Shown here: piece by piece, positions 15,528-22,923 of the stretch | How positions within the stretch are numbered: the first letter of the stretch is position 1 | Layout of the letters: each line of letters starts with the position of its first letter | Virus record (IMG/VR): IMGVR_UViG_3300009433_000053 | Location: 1 to 24,220 of that record | Direction: 5' to 3' (one strand) | DNA length: 24,220 bases | From: a virus | The notes under the pieces: model-generated | Database searches by the model: none | Seen by the model: only the letters and a program-made list of their open reading frames with translations | What the model was told of the DNA's origin: nothing | Translations under genes and position numbers: made by a program

Positions 15528-16570
15528 TGCGTGTTGCTATTATTACTGATACCCATTACGGAGCACGTAAGGGTTCTAGATTATTTCATGATTACTTTGA
15601 GAAGTTTTACAATGATATCTTCTTTCCTACTTTAGAAAAAGAAAAAATTACTCATGTTATTCACATGGGTGATGCTTTTGATAGCAGGAAAGGAATAGAG
15701 TTTAAATCATTAGACTGGGCAAAGAGAGTAGTATTTGAACCACTGAAAAAGATGGGCATTACTATGGACCTGATGGTCGGTAATCATGATGCGTACTATA
15801 AAAATACCAACTCTATCAATGCGGTAGAACTTCTACTCAAAGAGTATGACAATGTAATCACATATTCTAGTGCTACTGAAGTAGAAATAGATGGACGCAA
15901 ACTACTATACATTCCCTGGATATGTGAAGACAATGAAGAAGAAACTTATGAACTTATTAAAAGTTCAACTTGCGAGTGCGCGATGGGGCACCTTGAACTC
16001 GCAGGATTTAGAGTTAGTAAACAACTCGTCATGGATCATGGTCATGCAAGCGAGTTATATTCAAAGTTCACCAAGGTCTACTCCGGTCACTATCACACTA
16101 GATCGGATGATGGACGAATCTATTACTTGGGCAATCCCTACGAGATGTTTTGGAACGATGTCGGAGATCGAAGAGGATTCCACATCTTTGATACAGAAAC
16201 TCTGGAACATACTCCAGTAGATAATCCATATACTCTGTTTCATGTTCTTTACTATGAAGATACAAATCATCAACTATTTGATGCTACCAAATATGAAAAC
16301 AAAATTGTAAAAGTTGTTGTTCGTAAGAAAACTGATAGCGTTAAGTTTGAAAAGTATATTGATAAGTTATACAGTGCAAACGTTGCGGATTTAAAAATTG
16401 CTGAAAACTTTATTCTTAATGATGAAGACGTAGATGTTGGCGATGTAGAAACAGAAAACACTCTTTCTATTCTTGATAGATATATTGAAGAGGCAGACAT
16501 TAGTTTGGATAAATCTACTGTTAAAAGCTTCATGCGAGAGACCTATCAAGAAGCATGTGAACTGATCTAA
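15527..16570 (+). CDS. gp47: Recombination nuclease subunit gp47 (Mre11/SbcD-like)
   Basis: gp47 is the metal-dependent nuclease subunit that, with gp46, resects double-strand ends to create substrates for UvsX. The 347-aa protein (T4: 339) has the calcineurin-like phosphoesterase motifs in order: TDTHYG (D8, H10), HMGDAFDSR (D49), VGNHD (N86, H87), MGHLELAG, and the final metal-binding YSGHYHTRS. The ATG lies in the gp55 stop codon (TGATG) and the gene's own stop overlaps the next ATG (TAATG). All catalytic motifs are present, so the enzyme should be active. Confidence 0.97.
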   Translation: MRVAIITDTHYGARKGSRLFHDYFEKFYNDIFFPTLEKEKITHVIHMGDAFDSRKGIEFKSLDWAKRVVFEPLKKMGITMDLMVGNHDAYYKNTNSINAVELLLKEYDNVITYSSATEVEIDGRKLLYIPWICEDNEEETYELIKSSTCECAMGHLELAGFRVSKQLVMDHGHASELYSKFTKVYSGHYHTRSDDGRIYYLGNPYEMFWNDVGDRRGFHIFDTETLEHTPVDNPYTLFHVLYYEDTNHQLFDATKYENKIVKVVVRKKTDSVKFEKYIDKLYSANVADLKIAENFILNDEDVDVGDVETENTLSILDRYIEEADISLDKSTVKSFMRETYQEACELI

Positions 16571-16842
16571 TGTTTATTCTTACAGTAGCAGGTAAAGAAA
16601 AAGAAGGAGCATACTCCGTAATTGATGATGACGGAGAACAAGTTCTTTATTTGTTTGAACAAGAAGATGATGCAATGCGTTATGCTATGCAACTAGAAGA
16701 AATCGAATACCCTGAGATGCACGTTCTTGAAGTGGACGATGAATTGATGGTAAAGACCTGTGAAATGCATGGTCATCGCTATGCTATGATTTCTAAAAAT
16801 GATATTGTAATTCCACCTGACGACGCTAATGATTATCTTTAA
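16570..16842 (+). CDS. DUF3110-like small protein between gp47 and gp46
   Basis: This 90-aa acidic protein overlaps both neighbours: its ATG lies in the gp47 stop (TAATG), and its last 14 bases overlap the gp46 start. The segment GAYSVIDDDGEQVLYLFEQE followed by DDAMRYAMQLEEIEYP is typical, as far as I remember, of DUF3110, a family of short cyanobacterial and cyanophage proteins of unknown function. No catalytic motif or membrane segment is visible. Being locked between the two subunits of the end-resection nuclease, it is likely made together with them and may modulate the complex, which is an inference from position. Confidence 0.85.
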   Translation: MFILTVAGKEKEGAYSVIDDDGEQVLYLFEQEDDAMRYAMQLEEIEYPEMHVLEVDDELMVKTCEMHGHRYAMISKNDIVIPPDDANDYL

Positions 16843-18541
16843 GACCATTACTTGGCAAAACTTTCTTTCTACCGGACAACATCCTACTACTGTAAATCTA
16901 AACAATTCATCTACAACTCTTATTGTTGGAACAAATGGTGCTGGTAAGTCAACCATTTTGGATGCTCTTACATTTTCTTTGTACGGTAAATCTTTTCGTA
17001 AAATCAATAAAGGTCAATTAGTAAATAGCGTAAATGACAAAGGATGTCTTGTAAATATTGAGTTTAGTGTTAACAATACTGATTGGAAAGTTGAAAGAGG
17101 AATCAAACCTAATATCTTTAAGATATATCGAAATGGTGAAGAACTAAATCAATCGCACTCTGCTATTGATCAACAGAAGTGGTTAGAACAGAATGTTCTA
17201 AAGATGAACTATAAAAGTTTTACTCAAATTGTAATTTTGGGTAGCAGTACTTTTGTTCCCTTTATGCAATTGCCAGTATCAAGTCGTAGAGAAGTTGTTG
17301 AAGACCTTTTAGATATTAAAATCTTTTCCTCAATGAATGAGATCATCAGGACAAAGATTCGTATGATTAGAGATGAGGTTAAAACATTAGAACTCAAGAA
17401 AGAATCTGTTAAAGATAAAGTTGATATGCAGAAAGACTTTATTAAGAAAATTGAAAACCAAAGCAAAGAAGATATTGACTCTAAACTAAACACTATTGAT
17501 AGTATCAATTTAGAAATTGAAAAAGCATTCCAATGGGGATTAGATAAAGATCTTGAACTGAATAATATTCGTGAACAGGTAACAAAGTTTGAAGATTCTG
17601 GGTCTAGGCTTCGTGAGTTTGGTAGTATTAAGGGGAAGATGTCCCAAAAAATATCTACTATTGTAAATGAGCATAAGTTTTTCACAGACAATACGGTATG
17701 CCCCACCTGCGATCAAAGTATCGAAGAGTCATTTCGTGTAAATAGAATCAGGGACTCACAAAATAAAGCAGAAGAATTGCGTAAGGGGTTCGATGATCTC
17801 CAAAAAGCGATTAAAGACGAAGAGTTGAGAGAGTCCCAATTTAAACAATTATCCAAGGAACTTAGTAACTTACTTAATGGCATTTCTACGAACAATGCTC
17901 AGATCACTGGGCATCAAAGACAGGTCAAACGACTGGAATCAGAAGTTCAAACTATTACCAGTCAGATCGAAAATAGAAATACTGAACATGAAAAACTAGA
18001 AACGTTCAGAGAAAGTCTTCAGGAGACTTATGATAGACTTGCTGAACGTAAAGAGAAAGTTACTTACTATGATTTTATACACACCCTCTTGAAGGACGGT
18101 GGTGTCAAAGGAAAAATCATAAACAAATATCTGCCTCTGATTAATCGACAAGTTAATCGGTATCTTCAGATGATGGACTTTTACATCAACTTTAAACTTG
18201 ATGAAGAGTTCAATGAGTCTATTGAAACTCCAATTCACGAAGACTTTACATATGCATCTTTCTCTGAAGGAGAGAAAATGCGAGTAGACTTATCTCTTCT
18301 ATTCACTTGGAGAGAGATCGCTAGACTTAAAAACTCAGTCAATACTAATCTTTTAATCATGGATGAAGTATTTGATTCATCTCTTGATGGTTTTGGAACA
18401 GATGAGTTCCTTAAGATTATCAGATATGTAATCAAGGACGCTAACATCTTTGTTATTTCTCACAAGACTGGTATGGAAGATAAGTTTGATGAAGTAATAA
18501 AGTTTGAAAAAGTTAAGGGATTTTCTAAAATGTTAAGTTGA
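16829..18541 (+). CDS. gp46: Recombination nuclease ATPase subunit gp46 (Rad50/SbcC-like)
   Basis: gp46 is an SMC-like ABC ATPase that partners the gp47 nuclease. The 570-aa protein (T4: 560) has Walker A GTNGAGKST (34-42), a long coiled coil (about residues 175-430) interrupted by the zinc hook CPTCDQ (C291, C294), the ABC signature SFSEGEKMR (about 478-486) and Walker B LLIMDEVFDSS (about 507-517). It ends with the H-loop region FVISHKTG. The start ATG overlaps the preceding gene by 14 bases, with no separate promoter. All ATPase motifs are intact. Confidence 0.97.
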   Translation: MIIFKTITWQNFLSTGQHPTTVNLNNSSTTLIVGTNGAGKSTILDALTFSLYGKSFRKINKGQLVNSVNDKGCLVNIEFSVNNTDWKVERGIKPNIFKIYRNGEELNQSHSAIDQQKWLEQNVLKMNYKSFTQIVILGSSTFVPFMQLPVSSRREVVEDLLDIKIFSSMNEIIRTKIRMIRDEVKTLELKKESVKDKVDMQKDFIKKIENQSKEDIDSKLNTIDSINLEIEKAFQWGLDKDLELNNIREQVTKFEDSGSRLREFGSIKGKMSQKISTIVNEHKFFTDNTVCPTCDQSIEESFRVNRIRDSQNKAEELRKGFDDLQKAIKDEELRESQFKQLSKELSNLLNGISTNNAQITGHQRQVKRLESEVQTITSQIENRNTEHEKLETFRESLQETYDRLAERKEKVTYYDFIHTLLKDGGVKGKIINKYLPLINRQVNRYLQMMDFYINFKLDEEFNESIETPIHEDFTYASFSEGEKMRVDLSLLFTWREIARLKNSVNTNLLIMDEVFDSSLDGFGTDEFLKIIRYVIKDANIFVISHKTGMEDKFDEVIKFEKVKGFSKMLS

Positions 18542-18560
18542 GTTTGATTGTTACAAATGT

Positions 18561-18591
18561 TTGTTAAGTTAGGAAACCCTGACTATATAAT
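18561..18591 (+). promoter_or_regulatory. Sigma-70-like promoter before the 56-aa gene
   Basis: A perfect -10 TATAAT (18586-18591) stands 19 bases after TTGTTA (18561-18566). The spacer is longer than the optimal 17. The predicted start near 18598 gives a leader that just covers the GGAGG ribosome binding site (18601-18605). It lies in the gap after gp46. Confidence 0.5.
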
Positions 18592-18610
18592 ACAGTGAAT
18601 GGAGGATACC

Positions 18611-18781
18611 ATGCATAACTTAATATCACGCAATGAACTTGCGTCTTGGACATGGGAGGATAAAGAAACAGTCACCGAAAAATATGATCAGGTGTCTGAT
18701 TACTTCCAATGTATTTCAGAATGTGGTATTATCGATCAAACTGCACGGAGGTTCTGCAGACACATACTAACCGAAGAATAA
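18611..18781 (+). CDS. Unknown 56-aa protein after gp46
   Basis: The start ATG 18611 is chosen because GGAGG (18601-18605) lies 5 bases before it; the ATG at 18599 would place this site inside the coding sequence. The product begins MHNLISRNELASWTWEDK. It has three Cys (FQCISEC, RRFCRH) and a Trp-rich N-terminus, and looks helical. No known domain is recognisable. It has its own candidate sigma-70 promoter, so it is probably an early or middle protein, as many small host-takeover or regulatory phage proteins are; that role is speculation. Confidence 0.65.
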   Translation: MHNLISRNELASWTWEDKETVTEKYDQVSDYFQCISECGIIDQTARRFCRHILTEE

Positions 18782-18821
18782 CTACTTAACTTTTAAACCC
18801 CTCTTAGGAGTATAAAACTAA

Positions 18822-18854
18822 AGTCCCCTGCATCTTAAATAGGTGTGGGGGATT
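18822..18854 (+). other. Long G/C-run hairpin in the gap before the CobT-like gene
   Basis: Bases 18824-18835 pair with 18841-18852 over 12 bp, including G-U pairs, around a 5-base loop TAAAT. Two further pairs at the outside are possible. The arms carry CCCC and GGGGG runs, which stand out in this AT-rich DNA. No T-tract follows, so it is not a standard intrinsic terminator. A second small hairpin, CAGTT-GTGG-AACTG, lies at 18866-18879. They could protect the 3' end of the upstream mRNA or act in processing. Confidence 0.6.
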
Positions 18855-18889
18855 GGTCTATGTGCCAGTTGTGGAACTGTCTAACTCCC

Positions 18890-18918
18890 TTCAAAAATGG
18901 ATTTGACTGCGGTATGAT
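18890..18918 (+). promoter_or_regulatory. Candidate promoter of the CobT-like gene with a dyad over its -10
   Basis: TTCAAA (18890-18895) and TATGAT (18913-18918) are separated by 17 bases. The -35 is weak. The -10 differs from consensus at one position. A perfect 6-bp inverted repeat GGTATG (18911-18916)/CATACC (18924-18929) covers the -10 and the expected start near 18925, which is a typical place for a repressor operator. A TTGACT at 18903 is too close to the -10 to be its -35. Confidence 0.45.
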
Positions 18919-18941
18919 ATTCACATACCAGCAAAGCAACG

Positions 18942-21062
18942 ATGCCTGTTAACTACCAAATCAAATCACAGCTCGCTAAACTGCTCGCTACAGAAGACCT
19001 GGTTGTAGAGAATCGGAATGTAGAGACTGCTCAGTTTAATGTAGATACCCGTGTGCTGACTCTTCCTAACTGGAAACGCGCAAGTGAGAGCGTGTATGAT
19101 ATGCTTGTCGGGCATGAAGTGGGACACGCATTATACACTCCCAATGTAGATCCTCCTAGACATATTCCACATCAGTTTGTTAATGTAACTGAGGATGCTC
19201 GTATTGAGAAATTAATCAAACGACGTTATCCTGGATTGTCTAAAACATTTTACAAAGCATATAATGAACTTTCTGATGATGATTTCTTTTGTTTAGAGGA
19301 TGAAGATGTAGACGCAATGAACCTTGCTGATCGGGCAAACCTCTGGTTTAAGATTGGTGGGTTTATTGATCTAACCTTTACAGAAGATGAGCAAAAAATC
19401 ATTGATGTTATTGGGGCATCTGAGACTTACAATGATGCCTGTATAGCAGCAGAGATGCTCTATGCTTATTGTAAGGACCAACATGAGCAGCAACAGCAAC
19501 AACAAAGTAAATCTCAGCAACCTGATAAAGAAACAAAAAGTAATTCAGAAAATCAACAAATCGAATCATCACCATCTTCTGAGATGGAAGAAGGAGAAGT
19601 TGATACTGAATCTAAGTTTGAGCAAGAACAAGAAGAAAACACCGAGACTTCTAATAGTAATATCAAAGTCCAAACCGATGAAACGTTTCAAGAGGGTGCT
19701 CAAGAATTCAATAGTGCTGCTGACTTTGGACAATCTCTTTATTGTGAAGTTCCTAATGTTGATTTAAGTCAAATTGTAATTAGTAATCAAGATGTTCATG
19801 ATGAACTTGGTGGAAACTGGATTGCTGAGGCATTAGATAAACCATGGTATGGTCGTGATGGTCGGGTTGAGCAAATCTTAAAAGGTTCTGACTACAGCAG
19901 TGTTGATACAGAATATGCCAAGTTTAAAAAATCAGCACAGAAAGAAGTAAGTTATATGGTAAAAGAGTTTGAGTGTAAAAAATCTGCTGATGCATATTCT
20001 CGTTCTGCAGTATCTAGAACTGGTGTTTTGGACTGCACCAAACTTCATACTTACAAGTATAATGAAGACTTATTCCGAAAGGTAACTGTTGTTCCCGATG
20101 GAAAGAATCATGGATTGATTTTTATTCTTGATTGGTCTGGTTCAATGCAGGACTGTCTTCTTGATACCATCAAGCAACTTTATAATCTGATTTGGTTTTG
20201 TAATAAAGTCAATATTCCTTTTGATGTTTATGCCTTTACTAACAACTATCAGAAGAAATCTTTTGAATGGAAGCATGACCTATCCGAATATACTCATTCA
20301 GAAATGAAAGAAGGTATGTTTACTATAGATCCTCAGTTCAGTCTGATGAAATTCTTTACCAGTGATGTGAAACGTAATGAACTGGAGAAGCAACTTCTTT
20401 CTATCTGGCGAGTTGCTTATAGTATTAATAAGTGGGTTAACTATACTATTCCTTCTAATTTTGGACTTTCTGGAACTCCTTTGAATGAATCATTGATTTG
20501 TCTCCACTCTATTATTCCTGAGTTTAAAAAAACAAATGGGGTTCAGAAAGCGCATTGTGTAATCCTGACCGATGGTGAAGCAAATCATCTCTCTGTGCTT
20601 ACTAACTATCAGTACAAGGGTGAAGAACGTTTGGGGTCAACCCGACTCACTATGAACTCATATGTTCGTAATAGGAAAACTGGATACACTTATGCAGTTC
20701 CAAAAGAATACTATAACTTTACTGGAATCCTTTTAGAAGATCTTCAACAGTCATTTCCTGAGGTAAACTTTATCGGTATTCGTTTGACCTGTGGTCGTGA
20801 GTTGCGTAGTTTTATTCGTAGGTATCATATCCTTACCGAGACAGAAGAAAAGATGATTCGTAAAGAAAAATCTTTTACCATTAAAGATTCTGGATACACT
20901 AAGTACTTCGGTATCCTTACAAGTTCTCTTCATATGGATACTGATTTTGATGTTGATGAGGGAGCATCTAAGGCAAAAATCAAATCTGCCTTTGTTAAGA
21001 ATCTTAAAGCAAAAGCACTAAATAAAAAAGTGCTGAGTCAGTTCATGGATCTGGTCTGCTGA
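18942..21062 (+). CDS. CobT-like protein: HExxH metallopeptidase-like domain plus VWA domain
   Basis: The protein has 706 aa. The N-terminal ~170 residues contain MLVGHEVGHALY, a zinc-metallopeptidase-like HExxH (H58, E59, H62), followed by NVTEDARIEKLIKRRYPG, where E84 could be the third ligand. A Gln-, Glu- and Ser-rich linker (about 180-262) is low-complexity. The C-terminal half is a von Willebrand A domain with a full MIDAS: FILDWSGSM (D397, S399, S401), a later SGTPLNES and VILTDGEAN. This order, with ExARxE segment, acidic linker and VWA, resembles CobT, the partner of CobS in aerobic cobaltochelatase. The next gene encodes a CobS-like ATPase, so the two probably act as one machine. 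The real target in the phage is unknown. The leader lacks a Shine-Dalgarno sequence. Confidence 0.88.
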   Translation: MPVNYQIKSQLAKLLATEDLVVENRNVETAQFNVDTRVLTLPNWKRASESVYDMLVGHEVGHALYTPNVDPPRHIPHQFVNVTEDARIEKLIKRRYPGLSKTFYKAYNELSDDDFFCLEDEDVDAMNLADRANLWFKIGGFIDLTFTEDEQKIIDVIGASETYNDACIAAEMLYAYCKDQHEQQQQQQSKSQQPDKETKSNSENQQIESSPSSEMEEGEVDTESKFEQEQEENTETSNSNIKVQTDETFQEGAQEFNSAADFGQSLYCEVPNVDLSQIVISNQDVHDELGGNWIAEALDKPWYGRDGRVEQILKGSDYSSVDTEYAKFKKSAQKEVSYMVKEFECKKSADAYSRSAVSRTGVLDCTKLHTYKYNEDLFRKVTVVPDGKNHGLIFILDWSGSMQDCLLDTIKQLYNLIWFCNKVNIPFDVYAFTNNYQKKSFEWKHDLSEYTHSEMKEGMFTIDPQFSLMKFFTSDVKRNELEKQLLSIWRVAYSINKWVNYTIPSNFGLSGTPLNESLICLHSIIPEFKKTNGVQKAHCVILTDGEANHLSVLTNYQYKGEERLGSTRLTMNSYVRNRKTGYTYAVPKEYYNFTGILLEDLQQSFPEVNFIGIRLTCGRELRSFIRRYHILTETEEKMIRKEKSFTIKDSGYTKYFGILTSSLHMDTDFDVDEGASKAKIKSAFVKNLKAKALNKKVLSQFMDLVC

Positions 21063-21084
21063 CCACCCATTAAACTGTCCAAAC

Positions 21085-21107
21085 GAGGGGGGAAATTGAC
21101 CTCCTTT
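21085..21107 (+). other. G-run hairpin just upstream of cobS
   Basis: GAGGGGGG (21085-21092) can pair with CCTCCTTT (21100-21107) over 8 bp with three G-U pairs and a 7-base loop. It is upstream of the cobS -10 box, so only transcripts reading through from the CobT-like gene would carry it. No T-tract follows, so a terminator role is uncertain. Confidence 0.4.
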
Positions 21108-21111
21108 GTCC

Positions 21112-21117
21112 TATAAT
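21112..21117 (+). promoter_or_regulatory. Candidate -10 box of the cobS-like gene
   Basis: A perfect TATAAT lies 24 bases before the cobS ATG. No good -35 is found at 17 bases: a TTGACC at 21096-21101 is only 10 bases away. The promoter may be activator-dependent or use a different spacing. The predicted leader is short, about 18 bases, with no Shine-Dalgarno sequence. Confidence 0.45.
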
Positions 21118-21141
21118 ATCTTTGTTGAACAAACCAAGCAC

Positions 21142-22239
21142 ATGGCACTTTCTACTGAATACGTCGTTACGTCCCTTCAAAATCTTTATGGTGATTCAAT
21201 CACTGCTGCTGATGTTCGTGCATGGTGCAGTATGAATGGGAGCACTTATCAGACGGTTTCTAAAAAACTTGATACATATAAGTCTGGTCGTGGTCGCTGG
21301 AATCTCACTGCTCAAGAAAAACTGGAACAATCATATCAAGCACCTTCTTCTACTCCTCCTATCGAACAGACTCTTATTCCTGAAAAAGATGATACTTTCG
21401 TCAAGTTTGGTACGTTTGGTGATGTTAAGAAGATTATTCAGTCCGGTTTATTCTATCCTACGTTTATCACAGGTCTTTCTGGGAATGGCAAAACCTTCTG
21501 TGTTGAACAAGCATGTGCTCAACTCAAGAGGGAACTGATTCGTGTCAACATTACCATCGAAACTGATGAAGACGATCTTATTGGTGGGTTTCGTCTTATT
21601 AATGGCGAAACTGTTTGGCATAACGGTCCTGTCATCGAAGCTTTGGAACGTGGAGCTGTGTTGCTTTTAGATGAAGTTGACCTTGCTTCTAATAAAATTC
21701 TTTGCTTACAATCTATTCTTGAAGGTAAAGGTGTTTTCCTGAAGAAGACTGGATTGTTTGTTAAACCCATGGAGGGATTCAATGTTATTGCAACTGCAAA
21801 TACTAAAGGTAAAGGCAGCGATGACGGTCGCTTTATTGGAACTAACGTTCTCAATGAAGCATTCTTAGAACGCTTCTGCGTAACCTTTGAACAGTCTTAT
21901 CCAACACCTTCTACCGAGCAGAAGATCTTAGAAGGCATCTCTTCAGATCTTGGTATTGATGATAATAAGTTCTGTAAGAACCTTGTTGATTGGGCAGACA
22001 TCATTCGTAAGACATTCTTTGATGGGGGCATTGAAGAAGTCATTAGTACTCGTCGGTTGGTCCACATCATTCGTGCCTATAGTATTTTTGGTGATAAGTC
22101 AAAAGCAATTCAAGTTTGTGTAAATCGTTTTGATGAAGAAACCAAAGCATCTTTCTTGGAACTTTATGATAAAGTTGATGTTGACTTTCAGATGAACACC
22201 GATAAAATCTATGCAATTGACGGGGGTTCTAATATTTGA
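21142..22239 (+). CDS. cobS: CobS-like AAA+ ATPase (MoxR type)
   Basis: The cyanophage CobS family is named after the ATPase subunit of aerobic cobaltochelatase, but its role in phages is unproven. From ATG 21142 the protein has 365 aa; the frame is open further upstream only through a TTG that overlaps the -10 box. The N-terminal ~85 residues are a small helical domain. The AAA+ core has Walker A GLSGNGKT (111-118), Walker B VLLLDEVDLA (D177, E178), sensor 1 NVIATANT (N220) and an arginine-finger region EAFLERF (R244). The adjacent CobT-like VWA gene makes a MoxR-VWA pair. No CobN-like chelatase subunit is in the window. Confidence 0.92.
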   Translation: MALSTEYVVTSLQNLYGDSITAADVRAWCSMNGSTYQTVSKKLDTYKSGRGRWNLTAQEKLEQSYQAPSSTPPIEQTLIPEKDDTFVKFGTFGDVKKIIQSGLFYPTFITGLSGNGKTFCVEQACAQLKRELIRVNITIETDEDDLIGGFRLINGETVWHNGPVIEALERGAVLLLDEVDLASNKILCLQSILEGKGVFLKKTGLFVKPMEGFNVIATANTKGKGSDDGRFIGTNVLNEAFLERFCVTFEQSYPTPSTEQKILEGISSDLGIDDNKFCKNLVDWADIIRKTFFDGGIEEVISTRRLVHIIRAYSIFGDKSKAIQVCVNRFDEETKASFLELYDKVDVDFQMNTDKIYAIDGGSNI

Positions 22240-22245
22240 TATAAT
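22217..22245 (+). promoter_or_regulatory. Strong sigma-70 promoter at the end of cobS (TTGACG-17-TATAAT)
   Basis: TTGACG (22217-22222) lies inside the last codons of cobS. Exactly 17 bases later comes a perfect TATAAT (22240-22245) with the extended TGn formed by the cobS stop codon TGA. The transcript should start near 22252. It would drive the DUF3310-like gene and, by overlap, gp45 and the genes behind it. Confidence 0.85.
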
Positions 22246-22247
22246 AT

Positions 22248-22269
22248 GGGGAGGTAAATATGTCTCCCC
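22248..22269 (+). promoter_or_regulatory. Inverted repeat holding a Shine-Dalgarno-like GGGGAGG
   Basis: GGGGAG (22248-22253) pairs perfectly with CTCCCC (22264-22269) across a 10-base loop that contains an ATG (22260). In transcripts from further upstream this would hide the ribosome binding site of that ATG. It lies right at the predicted start point of the promoter above, so it could instead be an operator. Confidence 0.5.
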
Positions 22270-22307
22270 GAATGAATGCCTGGTCTTTACTTTATGAGGA
22301 ATTGAAA

Positions 22308-22901
22308 ATGAGTGAAAATTTTGAAGATCGATACGAAGATGGTATCAAGTCAAAACATTATTATGAGTATGATAGAAACGATATTAACAGAGCAAATCCA
22401 TTTAGTTCAGTAAGTGAAGCATCATCGAAGGATTATCAATCTTTCTGGGGAGCTGGAGACTACATTCTTGCTGGTATGTCTGGAAGTGATTCTTCAGATA
22501 CGATTAGTTTTGGAGCAGCACAAGCAGCACAATCAACACCGACAGTAGTGGGAGGGCAAGACGTTATTAGTTTTGATTTTAATCCACCTGCTGCTCGTCC
22601 ATCATCCACTAATAACAGAAGAAAGTATGATGAAGATGTAATCATTAAAGAGTTACAAGAATACATTGGTAGAACATATGACCAGCATTATTCTGCTGGT
22701 TCTGATAAGATTCAGACTCTTGATCTTATTGAAGCATGTGGTGATGGTGAGGCATTCTGTCGCAGCAACATTCTTAAGTATGCATCACGATATGATAAGA
22801 AGGGAACTGCCCGTCGTGACATTATGAAGATTCTGCATTATGCTGTTCTTCTAATGCATTTCAACGATAAAAACGCAAACCGCGAAACCTATCCTCAGTG
22901 A
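22308..22901 (+). CDS. DUF3310-like (T7 gp1.7-related) protein
   Basis: The start at 22308 (MSENFEDRYEDGIKS) is preferred. It has GAGGA (22296-22300) 7 bases upstream and leaves a leader of about 56 bases from the predicted transcript start. The longer ATG 22260 would have a leader of only about 8 bases. The 197-aa product has a disordered, Ser/Ala-rich middle (about residues 40-110). Its C-terminal domain carries DQHYSAGSDKIQTLDLIEAC and FCRSNILKYASRYDKKGTAR, then DIMKILHYAVLL. This matches the DUF3310 pattern (HY...D.I...N..KY..R...KG...D..K), found in phage proteins such as T7 gp1.7, reported as a nucleotide kinase. Catalytic ability here is not evident. Confidence 0.8.
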   Translation: MSENFEDRYEDGIKSKHYYEYDRNDINRANPFSSVSEASSKDYQSFWGAGDYILAGMSGSDSSDTISFGAAQAAQSTPTVVGGQDVISFDFNPPAARPSSTNNRRKYDEDVIIKELQEYIGRTYDQHYSAGSDKIQTLDLIEACGDGEAFCRSNILKYASRYDKKGTARRDIMKILHYAVLLMHFNDKNANRETYPQ

Positions 22902-22923
22902 TATGAAACTCAAATCAAAAACC

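Noticed and set aside
17224-17706. Minus-strand open frame opposite gp46
   Set aside because: It is a shadow of the coiled-coil coding region, rich in Ser, Leu and Ile, as expected from the complement of Lys/Glu/Asp-rich codons.
18599-18610. ATG 18599 as start of the 56-aa protein
   Set aside because: The GGAGG site at 18601-18605 belongs in front of ATG 18611, not inside the gene.
18903-18918. TTGACT as the -35 of the CobT-like promoter
   Set aside because: Only 4 bases separate it from TATGAT, far too short for sigma-70.
19480-19510. CAG/CAA-rich stretch as a possible microsatellite or repeat element
   Set aside because: It encodes the polyglutamine start of the linker in the CobT-like protein and is short and imperfect.
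21106-21141. Extension of cobS to a TTG start
   Set aside because: It overlaps the TATAAT box and adds residues with no family character; ATG 21142 is the better start.
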